Below, piece after piece: positions 15,824 through 24,112 of a stretch of 47,711 nt of DNA (positions within the stretch are counted from its first letter, which is position 1; the number at the start of each line of letters is the position of its first letter). The DNA comes from Candidatus Zhuqueibacterota bacterium (lineage in GTDB: Bacteria > Zhuqueibacterota > Zhuqueibacteria > Residuimicrobiales > Oceaniaggregativiventaceae): contig WJME01000108.1 of assembly GCA_014728115.1 (NCBI GenBank), positions 1 to 47,711 on the forward strand, read 5' to 3'. A program made the position numbers and the translations under genes. The notes beneath the pieces are model-generated. The model saw nothing but the letters and a program-made list of their open reading frames with translations. It was not told the DNA's origin and searched no databases.

Positions 15824-16408
15824 GTGGCACGGATAAAAACTTTGTCCCCGGAATCCACACGCGGAATTCGCCGGTTTCTTTTAACCCTGTTTAAAAAACA
15901 ATACGGGGGATTTCTTCCCGGCATATTCAGAATCGCGCTTGTCGACCTCAAAATCGGTTTTCCTACGGGTAACCTCTATAAATATCTGCATCTGCGAAAA
16001 AAATCACCCCTGACCCGCGTGCAAAGGGAAATGGTTGCCACTGTGGTCAACGGACTGATCGGCGGCGCTCCATGACTGGGTCTGCATACGGCGGCAGTTC
16101 GCCGCCTGACCGGAAACGAGCATCTGACAGCTGAATTTGCCACAACATGGCCGACATTCGATCTGGATGCAAAAACAAAAGCGCTTCTGGGCTATGCCAA
16201 AAAACTGACCGAGTCTCCCAGTATGATCGATGATTCGGATTATGAATCGTTACGCCAGGCAGGATGGGATGAAAAAGGAATCTATGAAGCAACAGCCCTG
16301 ATCTCGTTTTTCAATTATTCAGGAAGAATGGAAGCCGCTTCCGGACTGCCAATGGATCAGGTTCCGGAAAATGCAAAGTTTGCTGAAGCAACAGCAGATT
16401 ATCGTTGA
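15824..16408 (+). CDS. AhpD/carboxymuconolactone-decarboxylase-like protein, probable selenoprotein (in-frame TGA = Sec84)
   Basis: A GTG start at 15824 lies four bases after a perfect AGGAGG (15814-15819). Reading through one TGA (16073-16075) gives a continuous 194-aa protein that aligns end to end with the peroxidase-related AhpD-like family: ARIKTLSPESTRG at the start, PLTRVQREMVATVVNGLIGG before the TGA, LGLHTAAVRRLTG after it, then ALLGYAKKLTE and ISFFNYSGRMEAASGLP. In relatives the motif is CxxCxxxH with two redox cysteines. Here it is GxxUxxxH, so the TGA falls on the second Cys (residue 84) with the His at 88. A GC hairpin directly downstream fits a bacterial SECIS. Selenocysteine-containing AhpD-like proteins are known as a class. 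The alternative is a pseudogene with one nonsense change. Confidence 0.8.
16073..16111 (+). promoter_or_regulatory. UGA codon and putative bacterial SECIS element
   Basis: Twenty bases after the TGA comes the apical loop of a perfect hairpin: GGCGGC (16090-16095), loop AGTTC (16096-16100), GCCGCC (16101-16106). A lower stem GGTC (16079-16082) with GACC (16108-16111) extends it across an asymmetric internal loop. General bacterial SECIS rules ask for a stem of at least four pairs, a short apical loop with a G in its first two positions, and a loop roughly 16-37 bases after the UGA. All three hold here. Confidence 0.7.
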
Positions 16409-16515
16409 TATTTTTACATCCATCGAGGATCGCCAAGGGCATTTACAGACTTGGGGGAAAGCTACATTTGCTCTTAATCGCTCCACTCAAAAAAATATTA
16501 TCGTAAGCAAAACGA

Positions 16516-16710
16516 TCATTCCCGACCCACCCGATAATTCCGTCCAGGGAGTTCATTAAAACCGATAGTGATCTTGTTACTGGGCGCCACATGATGGGGT
16601 CCACCCAGCACATGCCGGGGAACAAGGGTTATGTCTGTTGCGTCAGCTGTAGCACGCATAAAATGCCGGCGATTTATCTCTGCATTCAGACGCATGTCAG
16701 ATTTCCCCAA
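16516..16710 (-). pseudogene. Remnant of a Gfo/Idh/MocA-type oxidoreductase N-terminus
   Basis: The minus strand encodes NRRHFMRATADATDITLVPR followed by HVLGGPHHVAPSNKITIGF, then degenerates. This is the typical start of a Tat-exported Gfo/Idh/MocA dehydrogenase: the twin-arginine NRRxFxxxxA signal, then VPRHVLGG and APSDKINIA. After about 60 residues the frame stops, where the real family has about 400. The remaining dehydrogenase domain is absent. The rest of the 351-bp interval 16409-16759 shows no gene. I read it as decay debris from a lost sugar-dehydrogenase gene. Confidence 0.55.
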
Positions 16711-16759
16711 ATATGTAACACATCGTGATGCGAAACCGATCGGGATCCATCTTTTTTGT

Positions 16760-17848
16760 CTAGAGAATTTTAAATATAAATGGGGTGGCAGTCATATACG
16801 TTCCGCCTTGTGATGTCGTAAACAGATGCGTAGGCTTGCCGTCCTGCATCAGGAGCTGCGGCCGTTCAAACCGGTTGTATCGTTTCAGATGTGGCGGTGC
16901 CGGAGGCTGATCGATATAATGATCCGCTGCGAAATAGGCAATTTCAGGCTGGGGCCAGTGAATCCCGTCTCTGGATTCAAAAATCAATCCCACATTGTGG
17001 TCGAAAAAACCCATATCACGGGCAATCAGCTTTATATGTCCTTTTTCTATCCACACATAGGCATCCTCCAGTTGCTCGTTGGCCTTGCCTCCTGAAAAAT
17101 CGATGAGGGGATTATCCGGATGTTTGATATAGGGACCCTGCAACGAGTCTGCGATAGCCAGCCCGTATTTTCTGTTGCCGCGGATAGATTTACCCCGGGC
17201 AGCCTCGTGTTCAGCGGTGTTCCACGATTTGTAATACAGCCAGTATTGGCCGTTGGGATGCTTGATGAATGCCGGATTGGTGGTACAATGGTCGTCCCAG
17301 GCGCCTTCAGGCCCGGGATCGAGCAAGGGTTCATCAGGCCGATGCCAGGGTCCTTCCGGCGAATCGGCTATAGCCAGTCCGATTCGCTTGGTATGGGTTT
17401 TGCCATTGGAATTGCCCATATAAAACAGGCAGTATTTGCCATCTACCACCTGGATGTGCGGATTATGACAGGTGGTACCGTCCCAATACCCCTCTCCTCT
17501 GGGTGCCAGCACTGTTTCTGCAACGTGATAGGGCCCTTCCGGGCTGTCAGCGACCGCCCTGGCGATCTCGCATTTGTGAATCCAACCGCCCATTCCGTAT
17601 TTTGCCGGCCAGCGAGAGAAAAACAGATGGATCTTACCATCTGGTCCGAGTGTGGGTGAATTGCACCAGACATAGGTCTCTTTGAGTTCCAGCACGCGTC
17701 CAACAGGCTGTAGCTCTTTGCAAAAACGGGATATATATTTACCCGGATACGGAAATCGCTCCGATGGTTTACCGGATTCAGACAATACTGTTTTAGCGAA
17801 CAATAGTGAACACGAAAGCTGTGTCATAAAGGTTCTTCGGGATATCAT
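16760..17848 (-). CDS. GH43-like five-bladed beta-propeller glycosidase, Tat-type signal
   Basis: I choose ATG 17848 because AAGAGG lies seven bases upstream; an in-frame ATG at 17872 has no ribosome site. The 362-aa protein begins MISRRTFMTQL, a twin-arginine-like export signal. The rest repeats the propeller pattern: CNSPTLGPDGKIHLFFSRW, VADSPEGPYH, CHNPHIQVVDGKYCLFYMGN, IADSPEGPWHRPDEPLL, CTTNPAFIKHPNGQYWLYYK and EDAYVWIEKGHIKLIARD. This is the fold of clans GH-F and GH-J and of GH117/GH130-like enzymes. The acidic triad cannot be fixed without an alignment, so the substrate is open; arabinan, galactan or agar-like chains are typical. It sits in the polysaccharide-degradation region. Confidence 0.72.
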   Translation of the reverse strand: MISRRTFMTQLSCSLLFAKTVLSESGKPSERFPYPGKYISRFCKELQPVGRVLELKETYVWCNSPTLGPDGKIHLFFSRWPAKYGMGGWIHKCEIARAVADSPEGPYHVAETVLAPRGEGYWDGTTCHNPHIQVVDGKYCLFYMGNSNGKTHTKRIGLAIADSPEGPWHRPDEPLLDPGPEGAWDDHCTTNPAFIKHPNGQYWLYYKSWNTAEHEAARGKSIRGNRKYGLAIADSLQGPYIKHPDNPLIDFSGGKANEQLEDAYVWIEKGHIKLIARDMGFFDHNVGLIFESRDGIHWPQPEIAYFAADHYIDQPPAPPHLKRYNRFERPQLLMQDGKPTHLFTTSQGGTYMTATPFIFKIL

Positions 17849-18079
17849 CTTTATTCCTCTTGAAAAATTCAAAACAGTCTCAAAACAATCTCTGCATAAA
17901 TTTTATAAAAAACAAGGATAATCACCCAGCAAGCCCGCAAGGACAGAAATCACTGTCCCAAATCTCTGACAAGAGAATACAATAAAATTTGAGTCGAACA
18001 CAGATCAATCCACAAGAATATCTAATAAAGATCGTCATAACCAGTGAGACCTCAACCAAAAAATCCAATGGAGGAAAAG

Positions 18080-20056
18080 ATGACGATCAAAAACAGAAAA
18101 ACATCAGCGCTCTTTCTGGTCCTTGCCCTGGCGAGTCTTGCTCTGGCTCAACACACACCGGATATAATCGACCGCATCGAGCCGGCACAGGCCGAACCCG
18201 GTACAGCAAATCTTGCCGTCTCGATTACCTTGAAAAATCTGGGTACCCCGCCGGTGCCTCCGTCCCGGGTGGTTCCGACTCTAGTAACCATCGGATCGTT
18301 GCAGGGGCGCAACATCGTTCGCAACAATCATGTCATCACTGCGGTTTTTGATATTCCTGCCTCATTACCACCAGGTTGCAGCGATTTGGTACTGACCTTC
18401 CCTGGCCGAAACCGCAACACGGTTACTTTTTCTAAAACAGCGGCTTTTCAAATCACAAACGATGAGCGTGACAATGAACCGGTGGATCCGAATTCCGAAC
18501 CTGGCCCTGCAAAAGACCTGGCCTATCCCATCGTGGATACTGGACAAACCAAATTTTATGATGACCATCAGGAAATCACTGCACCCGGACCGGGAGATGC
18601 TTTTTACGGCCAGGACGCGCAATATACCGGACATCAGCCAGGTTATTCGATCAGTTCCGATGGTCTCACGGTGCATGACCATATCACCGGGCTGGTCTGG
18701 ACAAAGAGTCCGGATCTCGACAGAGACGGCGACATTGACATCGATGACAAGCTCTCATTCTCTGACGCACAATCCTATCCGGAAATCCTGAACGCTCAAA
18801 ATTTTGGCGGCTATAATGACTGGCGGCTTCCGACCATCAAAGAACTTTATTCATTGATGAATTTTACAGGAACCGACCCCAGTGGCCCGGAAATAATAAA
18901 TTTGATCCCGTATATCGATACCAACACGTTTGATTTTGGGTACGGGGATACCCAGGCCGGCGAAAGGAACATCGATGCCCAATTCTGGTCCAGTACCCTT
19001 TATACCGGCAAGGTTTTCGGCAATCAGACCGCAGCATTTGGTTTGAATCTCGCGGACGGGCGCATCAAAGGTTATCCTGCCTCGGGCGGATTCAGAACCA
19101 AAACCTGCTATGTCTATTTTGTGCGGGGAAACAGCGATTATGGCACAAACGATTTCACAGACAATGGCGATGGCACGATTACCGATCTTGCCACAGGACT
19201 GATGTGGTCGCAGGACGACAATGGCAACGCATCCGATGGCGGGCCCCGTTCTGGGATGACATGGGAACAAGCCCTCTCCTGGGTGCAACAAAAAAACAGC
19301 GAAAACTATCTCGGCTATGATGACTGGCGAATGCCCAATGCCAAAGAGCTGCAAAGCATTGTCGATTATTCGCGTTCACCGGATGCCACCCATTCGGCAG
19401 CTATCGATCCGGTTTTCAATATTACACAAATCACCAATGAAGCCGGAGAAACCGATTATCCCTGGTACTGGACCAGCACCACTCATCTCAAAGCGAACGG
19501 CATGGCCGATGCTGCAGCCTATATCTGCTTTGGGCGCTCTTTAGGGTATATGAATGGGGCGTGGATCGATGTACATGGTGCAGGATCTCAGCGAAGTGAT
19601 CAAAAGAGGGCGAATTTTGATCGGTATACCTATGTATCGGATGGATTCTATTTTGCACAGAGCCCGCAAGGGGATGCCTCCCGCGTCTATAATTACGTTC
19701 GTCTGGTTCGCAATACAATACAGTCTTTTGCCGCCAAAAACACGATATCACACACAGAGACAGCAGCAACAATGCCAAAGACTATAGAGTTGGGTCAGAA
19801 CTATCCCAATCCATTCAATCCGAACACAAACATCACTTTTTCTCTACCGGAATCGATGGATATCGAATTGGAGATCTTTAACTTGCAAGGGCAAAAAGTT
19901 AAATCACTGGCAAAGGGCGTTCATTCGGCAGGACCCCATCAGGTGAGTTGGGATGGCAGGGATGAAAATGGTAACAGAGTCGCTTCAGGAGTCTACATAT
20001 ATCAACTTTTGAGCGGTAATCAGAGAATTGTAAAAAAAATGAATTTTCTCAAATAG
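18080..20056 (+). CDS. Large secreted protein with two DUF1566 (Lcl-like) domains, EF-hand loop and type IX sorting domain
   Basis: The start is ATG 18080 behind GGAGG; an upstream in-frame ATG is less likely. The 658-aa protein has a signal peptide (SALFLVLALASLALAQ) and an IPT/TIG-like sandwich (about 30-130). Two DUF1566 units follow. The first is marked by HDHITGLVWTKSPDLDRDGD and YNDWRLPTIKELYSLM, the second by ITDLATGLMWSQDDNGNASD and YDDWRMPNAKELQSIVD. DLDRDGDIDIDD is a perfect calcium-binding EF-hand loop. The C-terminus, from LGQNYPNPFNPNTNITFSLP to the Lys end, is a sorting domain of the type common in Calditrichota, KSB1 and Ignavibacteria. DUF1566/Lcl domains bind extracellular polymers such as collagen-like proteins. 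Its role is probably surface attachment. Confidence 0.82.
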   Translation: MTIKNRKTSALFLVLALASLALAQHTPDIIDRIEPAQAEPGTANLAVSITLKNLGTPPVPPSRVVPTLVTIGSLQGRNIVRNNHVITAVFDIPASLPPGCSDLVLTFPGRNRNTVTFSKTAAFQITNDERDNEPVDPNSEPGPAKDLAYPIVDTGQTKFYDDHQEITAPGPGDAFYGQDAQYTGHQPGYSISSDGLTVHDHITGLVWTKSPDLDRDGDIDIDDKLSFSDAQSYPEILNAQNFGGYNDWRLPTIKELYSLMNFTGTDPSGPEIINLIPYIDTNTFDFGYGDTQAGERNIDAQFWSSTLYTGKVFGNQTAAFGLNLADGRIKGYPASGGFRTKTCYVYFVRGNSDYGTNDFTDNGDGTITDLATGLMWSQDDNGNASDGGPRSGMTWEQALSWVQQKNSENYLGYDDWRMPNAKELQSIVDYSRSPDATHSAAIDPVFNITQITNEAGETDYPWYWTSTTHLKANGMADAAAYICFGRSLGYMNGAWIDVHGAGSQRSDQKRANFDRYTYVSDGFYFAQSPQGDASRVYNYVRLVRNTIQSFAAKNTISHTETAATMPKTIELGQNYPNPFNPNTNITFSLPESMDIELEIFNLQGQKVKSLAKGVHSAGPHQVSWDGRDENGNRVASGVYIYQLLSGNQRIVKKMNFLK

Positions 20057-20080
20057 CAATCTCTTGCCGGAAGGGATCAG

Positions 20081-20122
20081 AAATGGGTAATATCCTAGCA
20101 CTCTGGATATTGCCCATTTTTT
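20081..20122 (+). terminator. Rho-independent terminator after the DUF1566 gene
   Basis: AAATGGGTAATATCC (20081-20095) pairs with GGATATTGCCCATTT (20105-20119), with one G-U pair, around a nine-base loop. A run of six T follows (20117-20122). It lies 25 bases after the stop of the plus-strand gene and also just beyond the end of the minus-strand BMC operon, so it may act weakly in both directions. Confidence 0.85.
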
Positions 20123-20144
20123 CAGGTCGTTCCCTTGCAAGACC

Positions 20145-21332
20145 TTATAATGAATCGATTACGCCAGCGGTTTCCCGGGCCACCACGATCTCTTCATTGG
20201 TCTCCAGCACCAGTGCCTTGAAAGCAGAATCCTGTGCATGAATCATTTCCCGATGCATGGCATTGGCTTGTGCATCCAACCTGAATCCGAGAAATTCCAA
20301 CGCGGATAGCACCTTTCTCCGCAAATCAGCATCGCGCTGACCAATGCCACCGGTAAAGGTGATGGCATCGATACCCTGTAAAAGGACGATAAATTCGCCG
20401 ATATAGCGTTTGATATCATAGATAAATTTTTCTCGAGCCAGTTTTGCACGAGAGTTGCCTTTTTCCATTGCGTCCAGGATATCCCGCATATCTCCGGATA
20501 TCCCGGACAAGCCTTTGAGACCACCGTTCTTTGAACAGTCAGAGAGAATTTGATCAAGGCTCTTGCCGGTCTTTTCCATGATATAGGGAAGCACATAGGG
20601 ATCCATATCGCCGATGCGCGTGCCCTGAATGAGCCCGGTCTGTGGGGTGAATCCCATTGAGGTATCGATGGCCACGCCATCCCGGAACGCGCACAACGAG
20701 GACGAGCCACCCAGATGGCAGGTGATCACTTTGTGTTGCTCTGGCAGCTGACAACGTTTTACGGTTTCGGCAGTGACATAGCGGTGGCTGGCGCCATGGT
20801 AACCGTACTTTCGAACGCCATATTTTTCGATCCATTCATAGGGGGTACCATAGACTTTGGCATATTCAGGGGCATTGACATGAAACCCGGGCTCGAACAC
20901 GCCCACCAGAGGTGTCTCGGGCAACCGTTCGGCAAACATTTGGATGGCCTGCAGATAAGGCGGATTATGAGCCGGAGCCAGATCGGCATAGGCTTCCATG
21001 GCTTGCAGGACCCCTGCATCCAGCAAAACAGAACCGTTTTTTTCACCTGCCTGGATGGTCTTGAATCCCACGCCATCGATATCGTCAAGAGATGTTACCA
21101 GGCCATACGCGTCATCAGAGATAAAATCGAGCGCTTTTTGAACAGCTTGACGCTGCGATAGCACTGGCAGGGTTGTGGAAGAAATTTGTTCTTCGTTCAA
21201 CCAAAAACTGACAATAGCATCCTCGCAGCCGACTCGTTCTACATAGCCACGGGCCAGACAGGATTCGTTTTGCATATCGATGAGCTGGAATTTAAAGCTG
21301 GAAGAGCCGATATTGCAGACGATAATGAGCAT
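20145..21332 (-). CDS. ackA: Acetate/propionate kinase, last gene of the BMC operon
   Basis: I take ATG 21332 as start, which gives 395 aa and the correct family opening MLIIVCNIGSSSFKFQLI (phosphate-1 motif). Other family blocks are YGYHGASHRYVT, CHLGGSSSLCAF, DTSMGFTPQTG, IGDMDPYVLPYI, and FTGGIGQRDADLR near the end. The enzyme makes ATP and a free carboxylate from an acyl phosphate. It follows the aldolase in a BMC operon, so the acyl phosphate should come from PduL; lactyl- or propionyl-phosphate is plausible besides acetyl-phosphate. No encapsulation peptide is visible, so it may act outside the shell, as PduW does. Confidence 0.93.
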   Translation of the reverse strand: MLIIVCNIGSSSFKFQLIDMQNESCLARGYVERVGCEDAIVSFWLNEEQISSTTLPVLSQRQAVQKALDFISDDAYGLVTSLDDIDGVGFKTIQAGEKNGSVLLDAGVLQAMEAYADLAPAHNPPYLQAIQMFAERLPETPLVGVFEPGFHVNAPEYAKVYGTPYEWIEKYGVRKYGYHGASHRYVTAETVKRCQLPEQHKVITCHLGGSSSLCAFRDGVAIDTSMGFTPQTGLIQGTRIGDMDPYVLPYIMEKTGKSLDQILSDCSKNGGLKGLSGISGDMRDILDAMEKGNSRAKLAREKFIYDIKRYIGEFIVLLQGIDAITFTGGIGQRDADLRRKVLSALEFLGFRLDAQANAMHREMIHAQDSAFKALVLETNEEIVVARETAGVIDSL

Positions 21333-21473
21333 GACAGACACCCGATGATTTGACGTATTCAATACATGGACAAACCGCAAGATGCACCCATTACAAGGGC
21401 ACAGCAACGAGATTATGAGCGTCCCGCGTTGAGGGTGTATCTTGCGGCCATCCGGAATCCACTTTGGCCCCTG

Positions 21474-22310
21474 TCAACTCAGCTGGGCCAAAATGGTTTG
21501 CGTGACTTGTTTGATCAGTGCTTCTTTATCGATACCGTTCGTGGATGCGATACGGGCATTTTTTTCCTGAGCAGCTTCTGATCCACAGGTACGGGTATAG
21601 CCTTTGCTGCTTTCAGGCACTTCACAGGTGCCTTCGTTTTCACAAGATTTGCAAACTCCGCCTGTACTGATCCCGAAATTCTGTCGTAAATCATACAACT
21701 TTTGCACCTGATCCCGATTCAGCACATTGGTATGTCCCAGTTGCTGTGCCACAAAAGCGATATGGGCAAAGTGTTCCAGGGTTTCCATCTTGTGATAAGC
21801 GTTCAGGACATCTTTGCCAATCGTCAAAGCACCGTGATTGGCAAGCAAAAAGGCATCATGATCGCCAAGAAATTTCAGCACCGGAGTATAAAATTCGTCG
21901 GTGCCGGGTGTTCCATACTCGACCAGCGGGATCGATCCCAAAGCCACAACGACCTCAGGAAGCACGCATTGATCCAGCGACAGTCCGGCTACAGCAAATC
22001 CTGTTGCATTGGGAGGATGCGCATGACAAACGCTATTGACATCCGGCCGTTCCTTATAGATATTGAGGTGCATATAGACCTCTGAAGAAGGTTTTTTGCG
22101 ACCCGACAAGATCTTGCCCTCATAATCAACCACCACCAGGTCTTCCGGATCCATAAATCCTTTACTGACGCCGGTTGGGGTGATCACCACGCGCTTGTCA
22201 TCGATACGGGCACTGATATTGCCATCGTTCGACGCCACATAGCCGCGGTCATAGACACGTTTGCCAGCGTGAACGATATCCCGTTTGAGAGAAAAAAGCG
22301 TTTTTTGCAA
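21474..22310 (-). CDS. Class II sugar-phosphate aldolase (fuculose/rhamnulose-1-phosphate type) with C-terminal encapsulation peptide
   Basis: The start is TTG 22310, behind AGGAG that overlaps the stop of the BMC-H gene. The 278-aa protein has an aldolase II domain (about 1-215) with SNDGNISARIDD, TPTGVSKG, SSEVYMHLNIY (Glu77), zinc ligands in CHAHPPNATGFA (His96, His98) and LLANHGAL (His159). It splits a deoxyketose 1-phosphate into dihydroxyacetone phosphate and lactaldehyde. After the domain comes a Cys-rich linker (CKSCENEGTC, then a fourth Cys), and the protein ends with IDKEALIKQVTQTILAQLS, an amphipathic helix like BMC targeting peptides. This arrangement is characteristic of PVM-type and fucose/rhamnose microcompartments. 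The exact sugar cannot be fixed. Confidence 0.88.
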   Translation of the reverse strand: MQKTLFSLKRDIVHAGKRVYDRGYVASNDGNISARIDDKRVVITPTGVSKGFMDPEDLVVVDYEGKILSGRKKPSSEVYMHLNIYKERPDVNSVCHAHPPNATGFAVAGLSLDQCVLPEVVVALGSIPLVEYGTPGTDEFYTPVLKFLGDHDAFLLANHGALTIGKDVLNAYHKMETLEHFAHIAFVAQQLGHTNVLNRDQVQKLYDLRQNFGISTGGVCKSCENEGTCEVPESSKGYTRTCGSEAAQEKNARIASTNGIDKEALIKQVTQTILAQLS

Positions 22311-22319
22311 ACCTCACTC

Positions 22320-22607
22320 CTATTTTTTGCTGCCTTTATCCGGCAAAATGGATTCGACGTCAGCATGGGGTCTGGGAATGACATGCACAGAGAGCAGTTC
22401 GCCCACTTTTTCAGCAGCAGCTGCACCAGCATCGGTCGCTGCCTTGACTGCGCCAACATCGCCGCGTACGACAATAGAGACCAGTCCGCCACCGACCTGA
22501 ACTTTACCGATCAGTTCGACATTGGCAGCCTTGACCATTGCATCGGCCGCCTCGACTGCGCAAACATAACCACGGGTTTCGATCATACCCAAAGCTTCTT
22601 GTGCCAT
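22320..22607 (-). CDS. BMC-H hexameric shell protein
   Basis: AAGGAG abuts an ATG at 22616 and lies nine bases before ATG 22607, so the latter is chosen (95 aa). The sequence is a near-canonical PduA/CcmK-type BMC domain: [39 protein letters not shown] and [16 protein letters not shown]. The pore loop reads VQVGGGLVS, wide and glycine-rich, fit for small polar substrates. This is the only BMC-H of the operon and should form the facets of the shell. It lies between the aldehyde dehydrogenase and aldolase genes. Confidence 0.97.
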   Translation of the reverse strand: MAQEALGMIETRGYVCAVEAADAMVKAANVELIGKVQVGGGLVSIVVRGDVGAVKAATDAGAAAAEKVGELLSVHVIPRPHADVESILPDKGSKK

Positions 22608-22663
22608 AACAACCATCTCCTTGTAAAATGAATGAGTTTAATGTCTATATTTGTTATCTATTC

Positions 22664-24109
22664 TCAGACTTGATTTAATGAGCGAAACGTAGCCAGCCTT
22701 CGAATGCGGGCAAAGTGCCTCGGCGTACAGATTCCTTCACCTGTGGGACTGGCAATGGTATGTGAAAAATAGGCTTCACCGCCATAACCGCCATTTCCGG
22801 CAAGGCTGGGACCATTGACCACCACGATATCCGTATCGATCGCCTGGGTGAATTTTGTAATGGTATCCAGGTTATGGGAATAGATCATGGCCGTATGCTG
22901 AAATCCATGTTCGGCCTGAACACTTTTTTCAATGCCCTCCTTGGCATCCCGCACCCGGACCACCGGCAGAAAGGGCATCATCTGTTCTTCCTGCACAAAC
23001 GGATGATCGGAATCGGTTTCACCGATGAGCAAACGTACCTCATCAGAGAGATCGAGTCCGGCTGCGCGCGCCAGCACACTGGCGTTCTTGCCGATAAAAT
23101 CGCGGCTGGTCAAGAGTTGCCCTTTGTCGTTGCGATAAAATGCCTTGTCAGTAAGACGGTCAACCTGTTGAGCACTCAGACGCACGGCTCCGGCATCGAT
23201 CATGGCCTGCATCAACGCATCAAAAGTCTTTTCCACGACAAAAATCTCTTTTTCCGCAATGCACAGAATATTGTTATCAAAAGCAGCCCCTTCTATGATA
23301 TATTTTGCTGCGGTGCGCAGACAAGCCGTCTCATCCACGAGCACCGGCGGATTACCTGGCCCCGCTGCCACCACCTTTTTGCCGGCCTGGAATGCAGCCT
23401 TGACCAATCCCGGGCCGCCGGTTGCAGCGATCAAAGGAATATCCTGATGATGAAAAAGCTGCTGTACGCCTTCCATGGTTGGTTCGCGCATCATACAGAC
23501 AAGATTGGCCGGGCCGCCATTGTCCACGATGACCTTGTGAAAGATCTCCATGGCATAGGCAGAGACCTTTTTGGCTGCCGGGTGTACATTAAAGACCACA
23601 CTGTTCCCGGGAGCAATAATGATAATAATACTGTTGAGCAGTACCGGTATCGGGTGGGTCGACGGCGTAATCGCAGCGATCACCCCATACGGTGCATATT
23701 CTTCGGTCACCAGCCCCTTGTCCCCGGACCAGGACCGAACGTCCAGGTCTTCGAGTCCGGGGGTGGCATCGGCGGCATTGTGATGTTTGACGATCTTGTC
23801 GGCCACGCGTCCCATGCCGGTTTCCTGCTGTGCCATCCGCGCAAACGTTTCGGCATGTTCGTGCATTGCCCGGCGCAGGGCATCGATGACCTTTGCCTTG
23901 GTTTCCCGCGGCATTGCGAGCCATTGTTTCTGGGCTTGTTTGGCTGCAGCGACAGCCTGATTCACGTCATCAAAAATGCCGTTCCCTGCAATGGAGGGTG
24001 ACGCAGACGAGCCGTTCCCAGAGTTCACGGCAGGAGAAGCAAGCCGCGTCTCGAGCTGGGACATGACATTCTTGACGATCTCAGATACCAGTTTTTCATC
24101 TATAGCCAT
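22664..24109 (-). CDS. pduP: CoA-acylating aldehyde dehydrogenase, PduP/EutE type, with N-terminal encapsulation peptide
   Basis: The ATG at 24109 follows AAGGAG, three bases after the PduL stop. The 481-aa protein begins with MAIDEKLVSEIVKNVMSQL, an amphipathic helix of the kind that targets PduP into microcompartments, followed by a Ser/Gly-rich linker. The dehydrogenase part shows APYGVIAAITPSTHP, PLIAATGGPGLVKAAFQAGK, VAAGPGNPPVLVDET and the catalytic Cys in AFDNNILCIAEKE. It oxidises an aldehyde with NAD+ and CoA to acyl-CoA. In this operon the aldehyde should be lactaldehyde or propionaldehyde released inside the shell. Confidence 0.95.
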   Translation of the reverse strand: MAIDEKLVSEIVKNVMSQLETRLASPAVNSGNGSSASPSIAGNGIFDDVNQAVAAAKQAQKQWLAMPRETKAKVIDALRRAMHEHAETFARMAQQETGMGRVADKIVKHHNAADATPGLEDLDVRSWSGDKGLVTEEYAPYGVIAAITPSTHPIPVLLNSIIIIIAPGNSVVFNVHPAAKKVSAYAMEIFHKVIVDNGGPANLVCMMREPTMEGVQQLFHHQDIPLIAATGGPGLVKAAFQAGKKVVAAGPGNPPVLVDETACLRTAAKYIIEGAAFDNNILCIAEKEIFVVEKTFDALMQAMIDAGAVRLSAQQVDRLTDKAFYRNDKGQLLTSRDFIGKNASVLARAAGLDLSDEVRLLIGETDSDHPFVQEEQMMPFLPVVRVRDAKEGIEKSVQAEHGFQHTAMIYSHNLDTITKFTQAIDTDIVVVNGPSLAGNGGYGGEAYFSHTIASPTGEGICTPRHFARIRRLATFRSLNQV

Positions 24110-24112
24110 GCA

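Noticed and set aside
15824..16075. A short, separate 83-aa gene ending at the TGA
   Set aside because: The frame continues for 110 family-matching codons after the TGA, so a split gene or simple truncation explains the data less well than recoding.
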